The notes below the pieces were generated by a model. That model searched no databases, was not told the DNA's origin, and saw only the letters and a list, made by a program, of their open reading frames with translations. The translations under genes and the position numbers were made by a program. From Prolixibacteraceae bacterium (GTDB taxonomy: Bacteria > Bacteroidota > Bacteroidia > Bacteroidales > Prolixibacteraceae), in NCBI GenBank assembly GCA_017998095.1, contig JAGODU010000036.1:1-29409 (forward strand): 29,409 nucleotides of DNA, read 5' to 3'. Below are positions 7,558 to 16,212 of this stretch, one piece after another. Within the stretch, counting starts at the first letter, position 1; each line of letters starts with the position of its first letter.

Positions 7558-9171
7558 TTACGCAAAAACCTGCCACGAAATGCAGTTCAGAACACCCCCT
7601 TTCCTGGCCAGCTCGGTTATTTCAGGTATATCTACAGGGATGATCTGAATGGGAAGATTAATCTTCTCTAGCTCATATCTGAAGTCCAATAAAGGTTGTT
7701 TCGAAATTTCATCACTGTAGTACGGGAAGAAAATATGGTCGTTTATTCTTAGGAAGTTCACATGATTACCGACAGCACTGGAGATACCTTCAGAAATGTA
7801 ATCTTCGGGCTCAGCGTTCATCAACCTTATGACTGTGTAATCATCGCCAAGGTCGGTTTTCAACTCACTGGCCAGTATCTCCATAAACATATGATTCTTA
7901 CTTCCTGTTGGATATGCTCCAATAACTACCACTTTGTCATCTATAAATCTTACCATTCCATCCACATGTCCTGTTTCATCGTCTGGCTCCACGGGGATGA
8001 AAATGATATTTGATAGCCCAATAAAGACATGGAGTTTACCTCGAAGTTCATGGTCAACACCAACGTTTTCGTTATCCTTGATGAGTCGGTTGGTTATTAT
8101 TGCTGTTCCTTTACCATTGTGAGTGAGGTTACCCATATCCCATCTGAAGTATAGGGAGAACTCTCCTTTATCAATACATTTCTCACCAATCAGCCGACCA
8201 GCTTCATTATCAGCTTGAATATACTTGGCATATTTCTCCTCAATATAGGATGGGCTGTATTCAAACTTCACAGGGAAATGTCTCCCAATTGCAGTTAGAG
8301 TCAATGGGGCGTAGTCTCTGATCCATATATCAGAAATCTGAGGTATCTCGATGAACTCGAGTTCATTGGTGACACCTTTATTCAAACATTTCTGCCTGTA
8401 TTCCTTTGAAAATGACAAGTTTCTTACCACCAATATTATTTTGATGTCTTTCGGTATATAAGCCAGCAATTTATCGTAGAAGGGCATGAGGTATTCTCTG
8501 TCCTTCATCTTATAAGGATATACCAAGACAATTGCCCTGCATTTGCCCCAATCAGGGATAATACTATGCTTTACAACTAGCTCTTTCTTGCTCACCTTTT
8601 CTTTCAATTGCCCATTCGACGATTCTTCGTTATTAAAAGCAGACCGATATTTTAATAATCTGTAATCATAGGTTGAATTAATAATTCCCTGACGTACCAT
8701 GTCCTTGTACTCTGGTAAACTGCCAATGTATATACTTGCGGACGGAGATGGTGATAACAAGACAGTTGACTGTATTACCGAATTTGGATAAACCATCTTG
8801 AAATGCTTCTCAACGAACTTGCTGGTAAATAACAGATGTTTGATATTCTGAGTTAAACACGTTGTGATTCCATCTGCATTGTACTCAATAATCTTCAGGT
8901 CAGAATCTTTGCAGCTATCTTGGGTCCTCTCAATTTTGTAAGCAATGTCAGTGATAGCGATATGGTTAATATCACATAACTCCATCATTTGCTCCTTGGT
9001 TTCTACAGGTAAATGGAAGATGTCTGATAAAAGTTTCCAGAAGTCGTTCCTTCCGCTTCCACGGTAGAACCAGTCTCCATAATCATTGCCGTTATAACAA
9101 GGGAAACTTCCAATTATCAGTTTATCGGCATCCTTAGGAGAATAATAGTTAAATGGATGTATTTCTATCAT
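7558..9171 (-). CDS. Fusion: uracil-DNA-glycosylase-like domain + Porphyromonas-type (agmatine) deiminase
   Basis: This is 537 residues from the chosen start. Residues about 15-165 resemble the UDG superfamily: LIIGSFPCYNG (18-28), GSGRNDFWKLL (38-48), ITDIAYKIER (73-82) and LLSPSPSAS (138-146) in the place of the loop that enters the DNA groove. Residues about 200-537 are a Porphyromonas-type agmatine/peptidylarginine deiminase with its active site apparently complete: WIRDYAP (283-289, Asp286), DMGNLTHNGKGT (345-356), DETGHVDGMVRF (398-409, His402 and Asp404) and GGVLNCISWQ (525-534, nucleophile Cys530). Deiminases of this group hydrolyse guanidino groups to ureido groups plus ammonia. The frame stays open upstream to an ATG at 9324, but that part lies within repeat copy 4, so Met at 9171 (MIEIHPFNYY) is preferred. 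The single frame shows no sign of a join error. The role is unknown; linking a base-excision fold to guanidine chemistry suggests action on a modified base (speculation). Confidence 0.8.
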   Translation of the reverse strand: MIEIHPFNYYSPKDADKLIIGSFPCYNGNDYGDWFYRGSGRNDFWKLLSDIFHLPVETKEQMMELCDINHIAITDIAYKIERTQDSCKDSDLKIIEYNADGITTCLTQNIKHLLFTSKFVEKHFKMVYPNSVIQSTVLLSPSPSASIYIGSLPEYKDMVRQGIINSTYDYRLLKYRSAFNNEESSNGQLKEKVSKKELVVKHSIIPDWGKCRAIVLVYPYKMKDREYLMPFYDKLLAYIPKDIKIILVVRNLSFSKEYRQKCLNKGVTNELEFIEIPQISDIWIRDYAPLTLTAIGRHFPVKFEYSPSYIEEKYAKYIQADNEAGRLIGEKCIDKGEFSLYFRWDMGNLTHNGKGTAIITNRLIKDNENVGVDHELRGKLHVFIGLSNIIFIPVEPDDETGHVDGMVRFIDDKVVVIGAYPTGSKNHMFMEILASELKTDLGDDYTVIRLMNAEPEDYISEGISSAVGNHVNFLRINDHIFFPYYSDEISKQPLLDFRYELEKINLPIQIIPVDIPEITELARKGGVLNCISWQVFA

Positions 9172-9275
9172 TTCTTTGAGATTAGGTTGATTCAGGATTG
9201 TGTTAACTTTAAACTTACTAAAAACCCCCGAATGATTCAATCCTATTTTAAATGAAGATGATAAACTTTTGAAAT

Positions 9276-9346
9276 CTGGTTGGTCCATGCCTTCGAACCT
9301 CCCTCGACCCTCACCAAACCACATCCAACATGGAGATCGGGTCTAC
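9276..9346 (+). repeat. Dispersed intergenic repeat, copy 4 (short)
   Basis: CTGGTTGGTCCATGCC is followed by CCTCCCTCGACCCTCACCAAACCACATCCAACATGGAGATCGGGTCT. It then stops abruptly, 7 bases before the end of the NucS-like gene. It lies in the leader region of the glycosylase-deiminase gene and supplies false upstream ATG codons to that frame. Confidence 0.7.
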
Positions 9347-9353
9347 GTAATTA

Positions 9354-10349
9354 TCAACTTTTCATTTTGGCCAGTTGAAATTTGTCATCAGCTAACCGAG
9401 TGATATCGACTATGTCCCCCTTTTGAATATGGTTTTCGATTAATACATCTGTAAGATTGTAACCATCTCTATCCAATCTGGCCGCCAGCCATATACAGGA
9501 CTTAGTATTGTGAAAACCAATGGAATATTCCCTATCATTTATAATCACTTTAACAGGATAACCCGCAGGATCCGTTGTTTTCGGATACCCGAACCAATCT
9601 TCATCGTGTCGCTTTAGCCAAATCTCATATCGTTCCTTTGAAGTTTTTTTCGCTTTAACATCTGTTACTGTGCCGATTATCACTTTCTTTTGATTTTCTC
9701 TTAGGCCATTTGCGGGAATAATCCCATGGTCAGTTATTTGGATACCTCTTGCATAATCAGTGCGATGTTGCACTTTTCTTCTATAGCGGATAATCTCCAG
9801 GAAGTAGCCTCTTGTAACAGGAGTTTTAAGTTTCCTCCTTCGTGCTTCCTGACTAGCCACCGCAATCAAATCTTCCCAGGTTCCACCTTTGATGATAAGG
9901 TCATCTGCAAATTCAGTGAACGGCCTTCCCAAAATGGGTACTGGTTGCTGGAACTCACCTGTATTTCTTATTTTGTGAAGAAGATCGGGATCTCTTTTTT
10001 CAAGGAATTCGAATAATTGATTTAGAGGAATTTCCTTGTATTCAATCCCATGGTGATCCATGGCTTTTTTAAGATTAAGGGGAATTCGGTTGGCAATAAT
10101 CATAACCCGAGAGGTCGGGTCTTTTTCGGAAAGTATATACCCTTCATATTCTAACACTTGACTTAGTGCATTTCTTTGAAGATTACCGATTTTAAGTTCA
10201 ACTATTAATTTTTCCTTGAACCTATCCTCAAACAGAATATCAATTCTCTTTCCATAATGGGTCACCTGTCTGCCAAGAAATGTCAGTTTATCTTCTACAA
10301 GTTCAGGGTACTTGATGAGAATGTCCTCAAATAATTTTTCACTTAGCAT
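9354..10349 (-). CDS. NucS/DUF91-like PD-(D/E)XK nuclease
   Basis: This is a 331-residue protein. The N-terminal domain (1-110) reads as a NucS/DUF91-type nuclease: LFEDILIKYPELV (6-18), YGKRIDILF with Asp37, LIVELKIG with Glu51 and Lys53, and LSQVLEYEGYI with Gln64. This D..ExK..Q arrangement is the usual catalytic set. The C-terminal part (about 150-331) is basic, with RRRK near 188 and many beta-type segments such as KVIIGTVTDVKAKK. It may be a DNA-binding module; I do not recognise the family. NucS proteins act on mismatched or branched DNA, but DUF91-type domains are also common in restriction systems. The gene sits alone between repeat copies 4 and 5, divergent from the 380-aa gene. Confidence 0.75.
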   Translation of the reverse strand: MLSEKLFEDILIKYPELVEDKLTFLGRQVTHYGKRIDILFEDRFKEKLIVELKIGNLQRNALSQVLEYEGYILSEKDPTSRVMIIANRIPLNLKKAMDHHGIEYKEIPLNQLFEFLEKRDPDLLHKIRNTGEFQQPVPILGRPFTEFADDLIIKGGTWEDLIAVASQEARRRKLKTPVTRGYFLEIIRYRRKVQHRTDYARGIQITDHGIIPANGLRENQKKVIIGTVTDVKAKKTSKERYEIWLKRHDEDWFGYPKTTDPAGYPVKVIINDREYSIGFHNTKSCIWLAARLDRDGYNLTDVLIENHIQKGDIVDITRLADDKFQLAKMKS

Positions 10350-10450
10350 TTGATTGTTAGTTGATTGATTAAAGGTAATTCATTCTACGGGAATTCTTGT
10401 AATGTAAATCAGTCTGTCAGCAATTGCAGAGTCCAACAGCTGCTCTCACA

Positions 10451-10530
10451 CTGGTTGGCCCAAACCGTCGATCATCCCTTGACCATAACAAGCCCTTTCC
10501 AACATATAGTTAGGGTCTCTGGTGTCAAAT
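10451..10530 (+). repeat. Dispersed intergenic repeat, copy 5 (diverged)
   Basis: CTGGTTGGCCCAAACCGTCGATC is followed by a diverged CCCTTTCCAAC, TAGGGTCTCTGGTGTCAAAT. It keeps the outer part well but the core poorly. It lies in the divergent intergenic region between the NucS-like gene and the 380-aa gene, and is the last copy in the window. Confidence 0.6.
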
Positions 10531-10662
10531 ATGAGAGGATTACGGTTAATTAATTTAAGAATGGTAGGAAGTCAAATTTAATCCAGATAATTACGGCATA
10601 AAAACGGACACAATTTTATAACTTTCAACATCCAATCGGAGATCTCTAATAATACTTTAATC

Positions 10663-11805
10663 ATGAACGATTCAATTTACAGTGATTTTTATGATCCATC
10701 AGAAGATTACCTTGAAGAACCGAGGGCTTTCTGTTATGACATATCGTCTGACCTTATTAATCAGGCGAAGAATATCGCTGGTGGATCTTGGTATACAAAC
10801 GATCTGACGATAAAGGGAATCCTCCTGTTGCTTTTTACATGGAACTTTGCATCCCCGATAACCAAGAAACTTGACTTCAACACAATCAGACAATTGTTGG
10901 GGAGTTCCCAGGATCGATTATTGTTTCTTGAGAATTACAGCATCACCAGTGCCGATGATAGGGCATGGCTTGTGGTAAAGCCCTTATTTGATGAGTTCAG
11001 TAAGGTATTAGGCCAGACTGGAGCAAGCAAAGCCTTAAGCCTTCTTAATCCCAGGTTATTCGTCATGTGGGATACTCGGATAAGAAAAGAATTAAAACAG
11101 ACTTTGATCAAGGGGATTGGAAATGGTGAAACTGGAGATTCGTATGTAATCTTTCTGAAAGGAATTCAGCGGATCATCGAAGAGTATAATATTGAACGCA
11201 AGCTACCTCCAGATTCGATCATAGCCAAGAAGATTGATGAATATCACTTTGTTAAGTTTGTAATGAATAAGGTGGTTAAAAAGGAAAAGCAGAAGCCTGA
11301 TACTGTAGGAAAGCCAGCTCCAAGGTTTGTCTTCCCAAATCATTTACGGGGAAGATCCATCTATGAAAAGGTTATTCCAACCGTATGTAATCTCAGGAAT
11401 ATGCTGGAAAAGTTAAGTGGCGTAAATGGTGATTATTCTCGATTAAAACCCTGGGAGAAGAGAAGCTATGAGGCTTACCAGCTTGATGGAGTAAAGGCAA
11501 AGATTCTTAGGTCAAAAAGCGAAGATTGGAAGGCCATTATCAGAGATCATATATTGAGGTTGGATCCACATGAGCTCGGGGCAAGTTGCATTGATATTTA
11601 TCTCGTTGCTTATGTGTCAGAGAACCACGGTTCTGGCAAATCAAGATTCTTTCAGTTTATTATGGATTCCCGAATCTCTCAGAAAGAGAAAACGGCTCAG
11701 GCTATCTGGCAGGTTGGAAAGGGTGATGGAGTATTCCTTGACTTGTTAAAATCCGACGGAAGTATTAAGGATTACGAGTTCTTTAATAAATGGGTAATCG
11801 GATAA
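10663..11805 (+). CDS. Conserved protein of unknown function, two domains
   Basis: This 380-residue protein appears to have two parts. In the first (about 20-200), GASKALSLLNPRLFVMWD (120-137) followed by TRIRKEL resembles a motif I associate with helical, glycosylase-like or restriction-associated proteins of unknown function, where a phrase like 'LLxPxLFxMWD' precedes a conserved Arg. The second part (about 225-380), after a Lys-rich linker KKEKQKPD, is helical and also unrecognised. No transmembrane segment or nuclease motif is visible. It converges with the DUF4268 nuclease gene 45 bases downstream. Company in a nuclease-rich region suggests a DNA-linked role, but this is only context. 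Confidence 0.75.
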   Translation: MNDSIYSDFYDPSEDYLEEPRAFCYDISSDLINQAKNIAGGSWYTNDLTIKGILLLLFTWNFASPITKKLDFNTIRQLLGSSQDRLLFLENYSITSADDRAWLVVKPLFDEFSKVLGQTGASKALSLLNPRLFVMWDTRIRKELKQTLIKGIGNGETGDSYVIFLKGIQRIIEEYNIERKLPPDSIIAKKIDEYHFVKFVMNKVVKKEKQKPDTVGKPAPRFVFPNHLRGRSIYEKVIPTVCNLRNMLEKLSGVNGDYSRLKPWEKRSYEAYQLDGVKAKILRSKSEDWKAIIRDHILRLDPHELGASCIDIYLVAYVSENHGSGKSRFFQFIMDSRISQKEKTAQAIWQVGKGDGVFLDLLKSDGSIKDYEFFNKWVIG

Positions 11806-11849
11806 TGATTGTCCTTAGTAGATTCAGACTAGGTAAGCTGAAACATTGA

Positions 11850-12941
11850 CTAAATCTTTACCTTGTCAATCTCAGGCTGGAGTATTTTAATCAATAATTC
11901 CATTTTATCTACCGCCCATACTTTCAGTTCCTCAGTAATCTCTCCTGATGGATACTCCATATAAAGCCTTGCCCATTTCTGTCCCCAAGGACACTGAATG
12001 ACAAGTTTTTCTGATGTTTTGCTTTCGATGGTCTCTTTAAACACAGCCAGTTTCTCAATGATCTCCTTGTTCAAATTACTATCCCTGCCTTCAGCGTGAA
12101 GTTCGACGCCAAAACTGTGTCTTGGCCTACCGTGGAATCCCCATTCGAAATGTAGGCCAGAAATTCCTGTGGGTATTTGGTAGTAGCTTCTAGTGTCTGG
12201 ATCTCTAAGTGGTTTTGAGATTCGGAGTCTTAATCTTCGTATGATTTCATTATGAAAGTCCAGATACTCTTGTTTGGCAACGGTCATCTTCCCTTCTTGA
12301 CTTTCCTTATGCTCCGTTTTGATAATGTAATCCTCAGCCTCAGGGATTGGGATAATGGTGTTGACCTCAATAACGATCTTGTCATGAGATAACTGGTATG
12401 GGGTTAGCTTGATACACTTTATGTCAAGGCCGTACTTGCGAAGCCACATCACCGAAGCCGTTACCTCCTGCCTGAATTCCTTTGATACCAGGATGATTCG
12501 TGGGTTATCGTTTATTTCCTCAAAATCAATATCAGTAATGAACTCCAGGATCCGTTTCCTTGCATCCTCTTTTGAGATGAAATGATTGCTCCGATCACAG
12601 TAATTTTTATAGATAGAGGTTAAGCCATCCAGAGTCAGTGTTGAACAGTAGGCTGCGTATTTCAGAGCCTGCAGATCAACATTTTTACCGCTGTCATCCC
12701 GCTTCAGTTCGATTACCACCACATTCCCCTCTCTGTCCAGTGCCAAGAGGTCTAACCGCTCCTTGGTCTTGTCGAACTTATCGTACTCATTGGTAATAAT
12801 CAATAACTCTTCCCCTAGGAGATCTGGATTTTTCTCAATCCACTTTTCAAGGTGTTGCCTCTCCAGGATCACATGGCTCTTGAAATCGGTCTTTTCACAA
12901 ACCTCAATCTCGTTTGTGGATTTATTAAAGCTGACAATCAT
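11850..12941 (-). CDS. PD-(D/E)XK nuclease with C-terminal DUF4268
   Basis: The N-terminal 110 residues of this 363-residue protein hold a DUF91-like nuclease: LEKWIEKNPDLLGEELLIIT (31-50), KERLDLLALD with Asp64, VVVIELKRD with Glu78 and Lys80, and LQALKYAAYC with Gln91. Residues about 225-363 fit DUF4268: LDFHNEIIRRLR, ISGLHFEWGFHGRPRHSFGV and the closing EITEELKVWAVDKM. Such proteins are widespread and often sit in defence regions, but their substrate is not established. The catalytic residues look intact. It differs from the NucS-like protein at 9354 in its C-terminal domain, so the two are not simple duplicates. Confidence 0.82.
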   Translation of the reverse strand: MIVSFNKSTNEIEVCEKTDFKSHVILERQHLEKWIEKNPDLLGEELLIITNEYDKFDKTKERLDLLALDREGNVVVIELKRDDSGKNVDLQALKYAAYCSTLTLDGLTSIYKNYCDRSNHFISKEDARKRILEFITDIDFEEINDNPRIILVSKEFRQEVTASVMWLRKYGLDIKCIKLTPYQLSHDKIVIEVNTIIPIPEAEDYIIKTEHKESQEGKMTVAKQEYLDFHNEIIRRLRLRISKPLRDPDTRSYYQIPTGISGLHFEWGFHGRPRHSFGVELHAEGRDSNLNKEIIEKLAVFKETIESKTSEKLVIQCPWGQKWARLYMEYPSGEITEELKVWAVDKMELLIKILQPEIDKVKI

Positions 12942-13004
12942 TGTAAAAGGTTTAATTCGTGGATTTTAAAAACGGTGGGCCACTTGACCTTATAGTTTGC
13001 AGGT

Positions 13005-13199
13005 CTAGTCCTTAATCATGGTCTGAGAATACTCAACATCGTAAACCGTGTCCTTGTGTTGGTCTCCGCTGAACCGATTCTGCTGATGTGTAACTAACGC
13101 TTGGTGTGAACCTGCTGGCTTCCAACCTTCTTTTATCAGCTCATTAACCTTTGCCGACAGTTGTTCGGCCGAACTTGAAGTTACTATCTTGTAATTCAT
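13005..13199 (-). CDS. DUF1737 domain protein
   Basis: This is a 64-residue protein with the DUF1737 pattern: YKIVTSSSAEQLSAKVNELI (3-22), followed by EGWKPAGSHQAL and a C-terminal YSQTMIKD. These small alpha/beta proteins occur widely in bacteria without a known function. It is separated by 63 bases from the DUF4268 gene ahead of it, and probably has its own promoter or a weak one shared with the genes behind. The family assignment is fairly secure. Confidence 0.8.
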   Translation of the reverse strand: MNYKIVTSSSAEQLSAKVNELIKEGWKPAGSHQALVTHQQNRFSGDQHKDTVYDVEYSQTMIKD

Positions 13200-13365
13200 T
13201 GCAGTATGATTTACCTGAGGTATTAAAGGTAAGAAAGATTGACTGGTTTCTTTACCTCCAGCAAGGAATATTTCTATCCCTTGAGGATGACGATTTCCAT
13301 CCGAATTTCAACAATATGTTTCTTCCTATCAGGTTACAGGAGGTTTGTGTTAGAAAGTGTTATTG

Positions 13366-13584
13366 TCAGGGATCTACTGATTTCTTCTTATAAATTTCTG
13401 CTTTACAATCAGTACATCCCCATTTAGGATCATTTCCCGAAATGACGCATCCACCAAGAATTATTTTACCTGCCTCTGCCTCAAGAAACGCCTCATAACT
13501 CGGCATACCATAGAGAATCCGCACAACCTTCGGAGATCCGCATGAAGGACATTTAGTAGGTTTATCTTCAGAGTAATATTTCAT
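13366..13584 (-). CDS. Small double-Cys-pair zinc-ribbon protein
   Basis: This is a 72-residue protein with CPSCG (12-16) and a second pair CTDC near residue 57, together a zinc ribbon. Between them lie ILYGMPSYEAFLEAEAGKIILGGCVISGND and WGC. The YGMPS and GGCVISGNDP phrases are typical of a widespread small bacterial family of unknown role. It starts 11 bases after the DUF2779 gene, so the two are likely co-transcribed. It may act as an accessory protein to that nuclease, which is inference from position. Confidence 0.72.
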   Translation of the reverse strand: MKYYSEDKPTKCPSCGSPKVVRILYGMPSYEAFLEAEAGKIILGGCVISGNDPKWGCTDCKAEIYKKKSVDP

Positions 13585-13595
13585 CCTGTTAACTC

Positions 13596-15566
13596 TTAAC
13601 CGACAACCATATTATTCCAATACTCCCAAACCATAACCATTGCCAGAGTATCCAGCTCGCAGTATTTCAAAAGACCTTTGATAATACTCTTTCTTTCGGT
13701 TTCCGTAATACTGGCAAACTGCATCTTGGCATAAGCGGTCATTGCGGCACCTCCTTCCTGAATATTACTTTTCATCAGGAACTGCTCAATCTGATCATCA
13801 TCAATCCCCTCAAACAGTGGTGGGAGAAGTTCATATGGATTGATTACACCGCCCGCTGGATCTTTTTTTATCCAAATCCAACCGTCATCATAATTCAAAC
13901 TCCTGATCCTCGAATTCTTTCCGTAGATAGGCCTTGAATATTTCTCCTGGAGGTATTCAGACGAATTAAGGATTGCTGGCAGTACATATTTCAACGAATT
14001 TGACCCGCCCATGAGTGGATGATAGTAATATTGTTTTACCAGTTTCAGGAGATCAATCATATCCCTGTCGCCTTCGTGATTACTTCCATGGGTAATCGTT
14101 TTAATAAAGTCAATCAGGGATTTCTTATCAGGTACTTCTGACTTCGAAGCTTCTTCCAATTGAGCCATAATCTGGTTCAGTACCGTATTTTCATGGGCAG
14201 CGTAGCGAAAGATTGAGCCCTGGTCATTCTCAAGTTCAGCCTTCAGGTTCCTGACAAATTCAAAGTTTGGAAACACGCCCTTTTTATCACACAGGTATTG
14301 ACCTTTATGTTCGATGGCAAAATCTGATTTTATGACATGATGTGAGAACTGGAAAGCAATCTGCTCATACGGTCGGCGTCCACAGAAGAAAGGAATGGCA
14401 ACCATTGATGTCTCGAAGTCAATGAAATGCAGGGGATAAACGAATTTGTCCATTTCACGCTTTAATCCCTCTACATTAACATATGGTGTTGGATCGTTAT
14501 CAACCGCCTTTCTTACCTGCAACCATTGTCTTTCTGTTCGGGTCATCGCTCCATCGGAGCTTGATTGAATATCTCCGATGTGATCTTCTCGAATGTCTTT
14601 CATCAGGTAGATACCCGAATCCATCAACTTCTGCTTGCTCCTGAAATCCCAAATATCCAGAATCCAGGGCAAATTGAAGGTTTCATCGTTCCATCCAAGT
14701 TGGGCTGACCAACACTCCTTCAATCCTGAAATCTTCCCTGACTGTTCTTCCTCAGGTGAGGCTTGATATTCACACACTTTACAGTCCTTGTGGATGGGAA
14801 CAATGATTTTCTCGTCCCTTTCATACCTGTCTGCCAGATAATGGATGTAATCAACGAAACTTTGTGCTGGAGGTTCTGGAGAGTCTGTACCATCAAAAAT
14901 CTTATCGATTAAGTCATCAATGCAGATCCGTATGAGGACTTCTTCACCCAGTGCAGATCTGGAAACATCTCCGACAACTTCGACAATCGTTCTTTCACCC
15001 TCGACAGTCTTCAATTGAAATTTCTGATTCAATCCATCAACCGTTGCCCTGGAATTCTTATCGGCCAGCATGAGGTAGGCATGGACATTCCAGTCGGGGT
15101 AAGCCTGGGTAATAACATACTTTTGAAAGGCGACATCATAGACATAATCATTCCATGCTGAGTCCAGAAATCCCTTCTTGGAGAGCATGTCCATGGAATC
15201 GCTGCCATCAAATGATTTTGATTTAACCTCAAGCAGACTGATGGTATTCCCCTTCTTTTCAATGATATCGGCACGAATGAATAGGTTCTTGTACTGGAAC
15301 GCCCCTTCAAAGACAACGACATTCTTTCTTGACAACAACTCCCTGGTTTTTTGTAGTGGAATATCATATCCACGCTCTGGTACCTCTATTCCGTCAGGAT
15401 AATAACACTTGGCAAGTGCACCGACCTGATAACCTCCCTCGGCAAGCGCTTCCAAAAAAGCGTCATCTTCGGAAGTATCGGGGTATTGCTGTTTCCCAGT
15501 GTAGAAGAGCTTTGCTGGGCAATCCAACCCCAATTTAAACCTTGATTTGGTAAGGTATCTGGGCAT
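13596..15566 (-). CDS. DUF2779 protein: Cas4-like Fe-S nuclease fused to a DnaQ-like exonuclease
   Basis: This is a 656-residue protein. The N-terminal half carries a Cas4/AddB-type nuclease: Asp100 in FIRADIIEK, Glu113 and Lys115 in LLEVKSKS, and Gln148 in VAFQKYV. The Cys set needed for an iron-sulfur cluster is Cys16 (LGLDCPAKLFY), Cys262 and Cys265 (HKDCKVCEY), and Cys285 (GLKECW). The C-terminal half is DUF2779, an RNase H/DnaQ-like fold: LHFIDFETSMVAIP (379-392) gives the DxE motif, HENTVL a following motif, and MIDLLKLV with HPLMGGSNSLKYVLPAI the third. The protein therefore probably degrades DNA or RNA ends with two active sites. Its biological role is not known to me. Length and residues look complete, and no Shine-Dalgarno is visible before the ATG. 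Confidence 0.85.
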   Translation of the reverse strand: MPRYLTKSRFKLGLDCPAKLFYTGKQQYPDTSEDDAFLEALAEGGYQVGALAKCYYPDGIEVPERGYDIPLQKTRELLSRKNVVVFEGAFQYKNLFIRADIIEKKGNTISLLEVKSKSFDGSDSMDMLSKKGFLDSAWNDYVYDVAFQKYVITQAYPDWNVHAYLMLADKNSRATVDGLNQKFQLKTVEGERTIVEVVGDVSRSALGEEVLIRICIDDLIDKIFDGTDSPEPPAQSFVDYIHYLADRYERDEKIIVPIHKDCKVCEYQASPEEEQSGKISGLKECWSAQLGWNDETFNLPWILDIWDFRSKQKLMDSGIYLMKDIREDHIGDIQSSSDGAMTRTERQWLQVRKAVDNDPTPYVNVEGLKREMDKFVYPLHFIDFETSMVAIPFFCGRRPYEQIAFQFSHHVIKSDFAIEHKGQYLCDKKGVFPNFEFVRNLKAELENDQGSIFRYAAHENTVLNQIMAQLEEASKSEVPDKKSLIDFIKTITHGSNHEGDRDMIDLLKLVKQYYYHPLMGGSNSLKYVLPAILNSSEYLQEKYSRPIYGKNSRIRSLNYDDGWIWIKKDPAGGVINPYELLPPLFEGIDDDQIEQFLMKSNIQEGGAAMTAYAKMQFASITETERKSIIKGLLKYCELDTLAMVMVWEYWNNMVVG

Positions 15567-15721
15567 TATTCAAAAATTGTAAGTTATCCCTTAAAGATAT
15601 GAAAGCCAATTGTAAGTATTTGCTAATTTTATGATGATTCACATATTACAGCACTAATTGTATTATCAAAAACAAATAGATCGTGAAATTATACTATTAC
15701 TATTGGCAAGGTAAATTCGAC

Positions 15722-16006
15722 ATGGTTCTGGATATGATGTATAAAAACATGTCTTATTATTTTAAGAATTATGAGAAAATAAAAATTGGGATTACTAGCA
15801 GTCCAGAACGCCGAGTTATGCAATATAATGAAGCCGAATGGGATCAGATGGTTGTTAAATACAGAACGACATCTTTGACAGAAATTAGAAAAATTGAAAA
15901 GATTCTTGTCGAAAGTTATAGGCCATGGATTAACAATATGGTTGGTGGTGGCGGTGGCCATATAAAAAAAGGGCCATATTACTTGTACTTGGTATTAAAA
16001 AAGTAA
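15722..16006 (+). CDS. Small GIY-YIG-like protein
   Basis: About 94 residues from the ATG at 15722; a GTG at 15683 in the same frame would add 13 residues (KLYYYYWQGKFD). The core IKIGITSSPERRVMQYN is the YIG strand plus the Arg-bearing helix, and IRKIEKILVESYRPWINNMVGGGGGH provides the family's Glu and Asn. This is the compact GIY-YIG type often annotated as a nuclease-related protein. The clear first strand (GIY) is not obvious, so the N terminus is uncertain. It is divergent from the DUF2779 gene across about 155 bases. Confidence 0.6.
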   Translation: MVLDMMYKNMSYYFKNYEKIKIGITSSPERRVMQYNEAEWDQMVVKYRTTSLTEIRKIEKILVESYRPWINNMVGGGGGHIKKGPYYLYLVLKK

Positions 16007-16212
16007 TCCACTTGGCTGCTTGATATTGGCATTCAAGGATTGTGAATTATTTCAGACTGTATTAAGTTTTCCAGCCTACTATATAGCCCGTCTGACACCG
16101 AATAGCTATGACTTTACTTAGACAGCCTAGAGTATTTTTGAATAATAGTGGATTTGCTAATTCAATGGGTGTTTGCTAACTTTCTGGTGCAAATCCAAGA
16201 CCCAAAAACATT

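Noticed and set aside
9172..9324. Upstream extension of the glycosylase-deiminase gene to an ATG at 9324
   Set aside because: The first part of the extension is repeat copy 4, and the rest does not look like the glycosylase domain. Met at 9171 lies directly before the domain.
84..10530. CRISPR-like array
   Set aside because: The repeats are long, degenerate and spaced by kilobases with genes between them, so they are not a CRISPR array.
11806..11849. Hairpin AGGTAA...TTACCT between convergent genes
   Set aside because: Only six pairs with a loop of about 20 bases; too weak to call a terminator.
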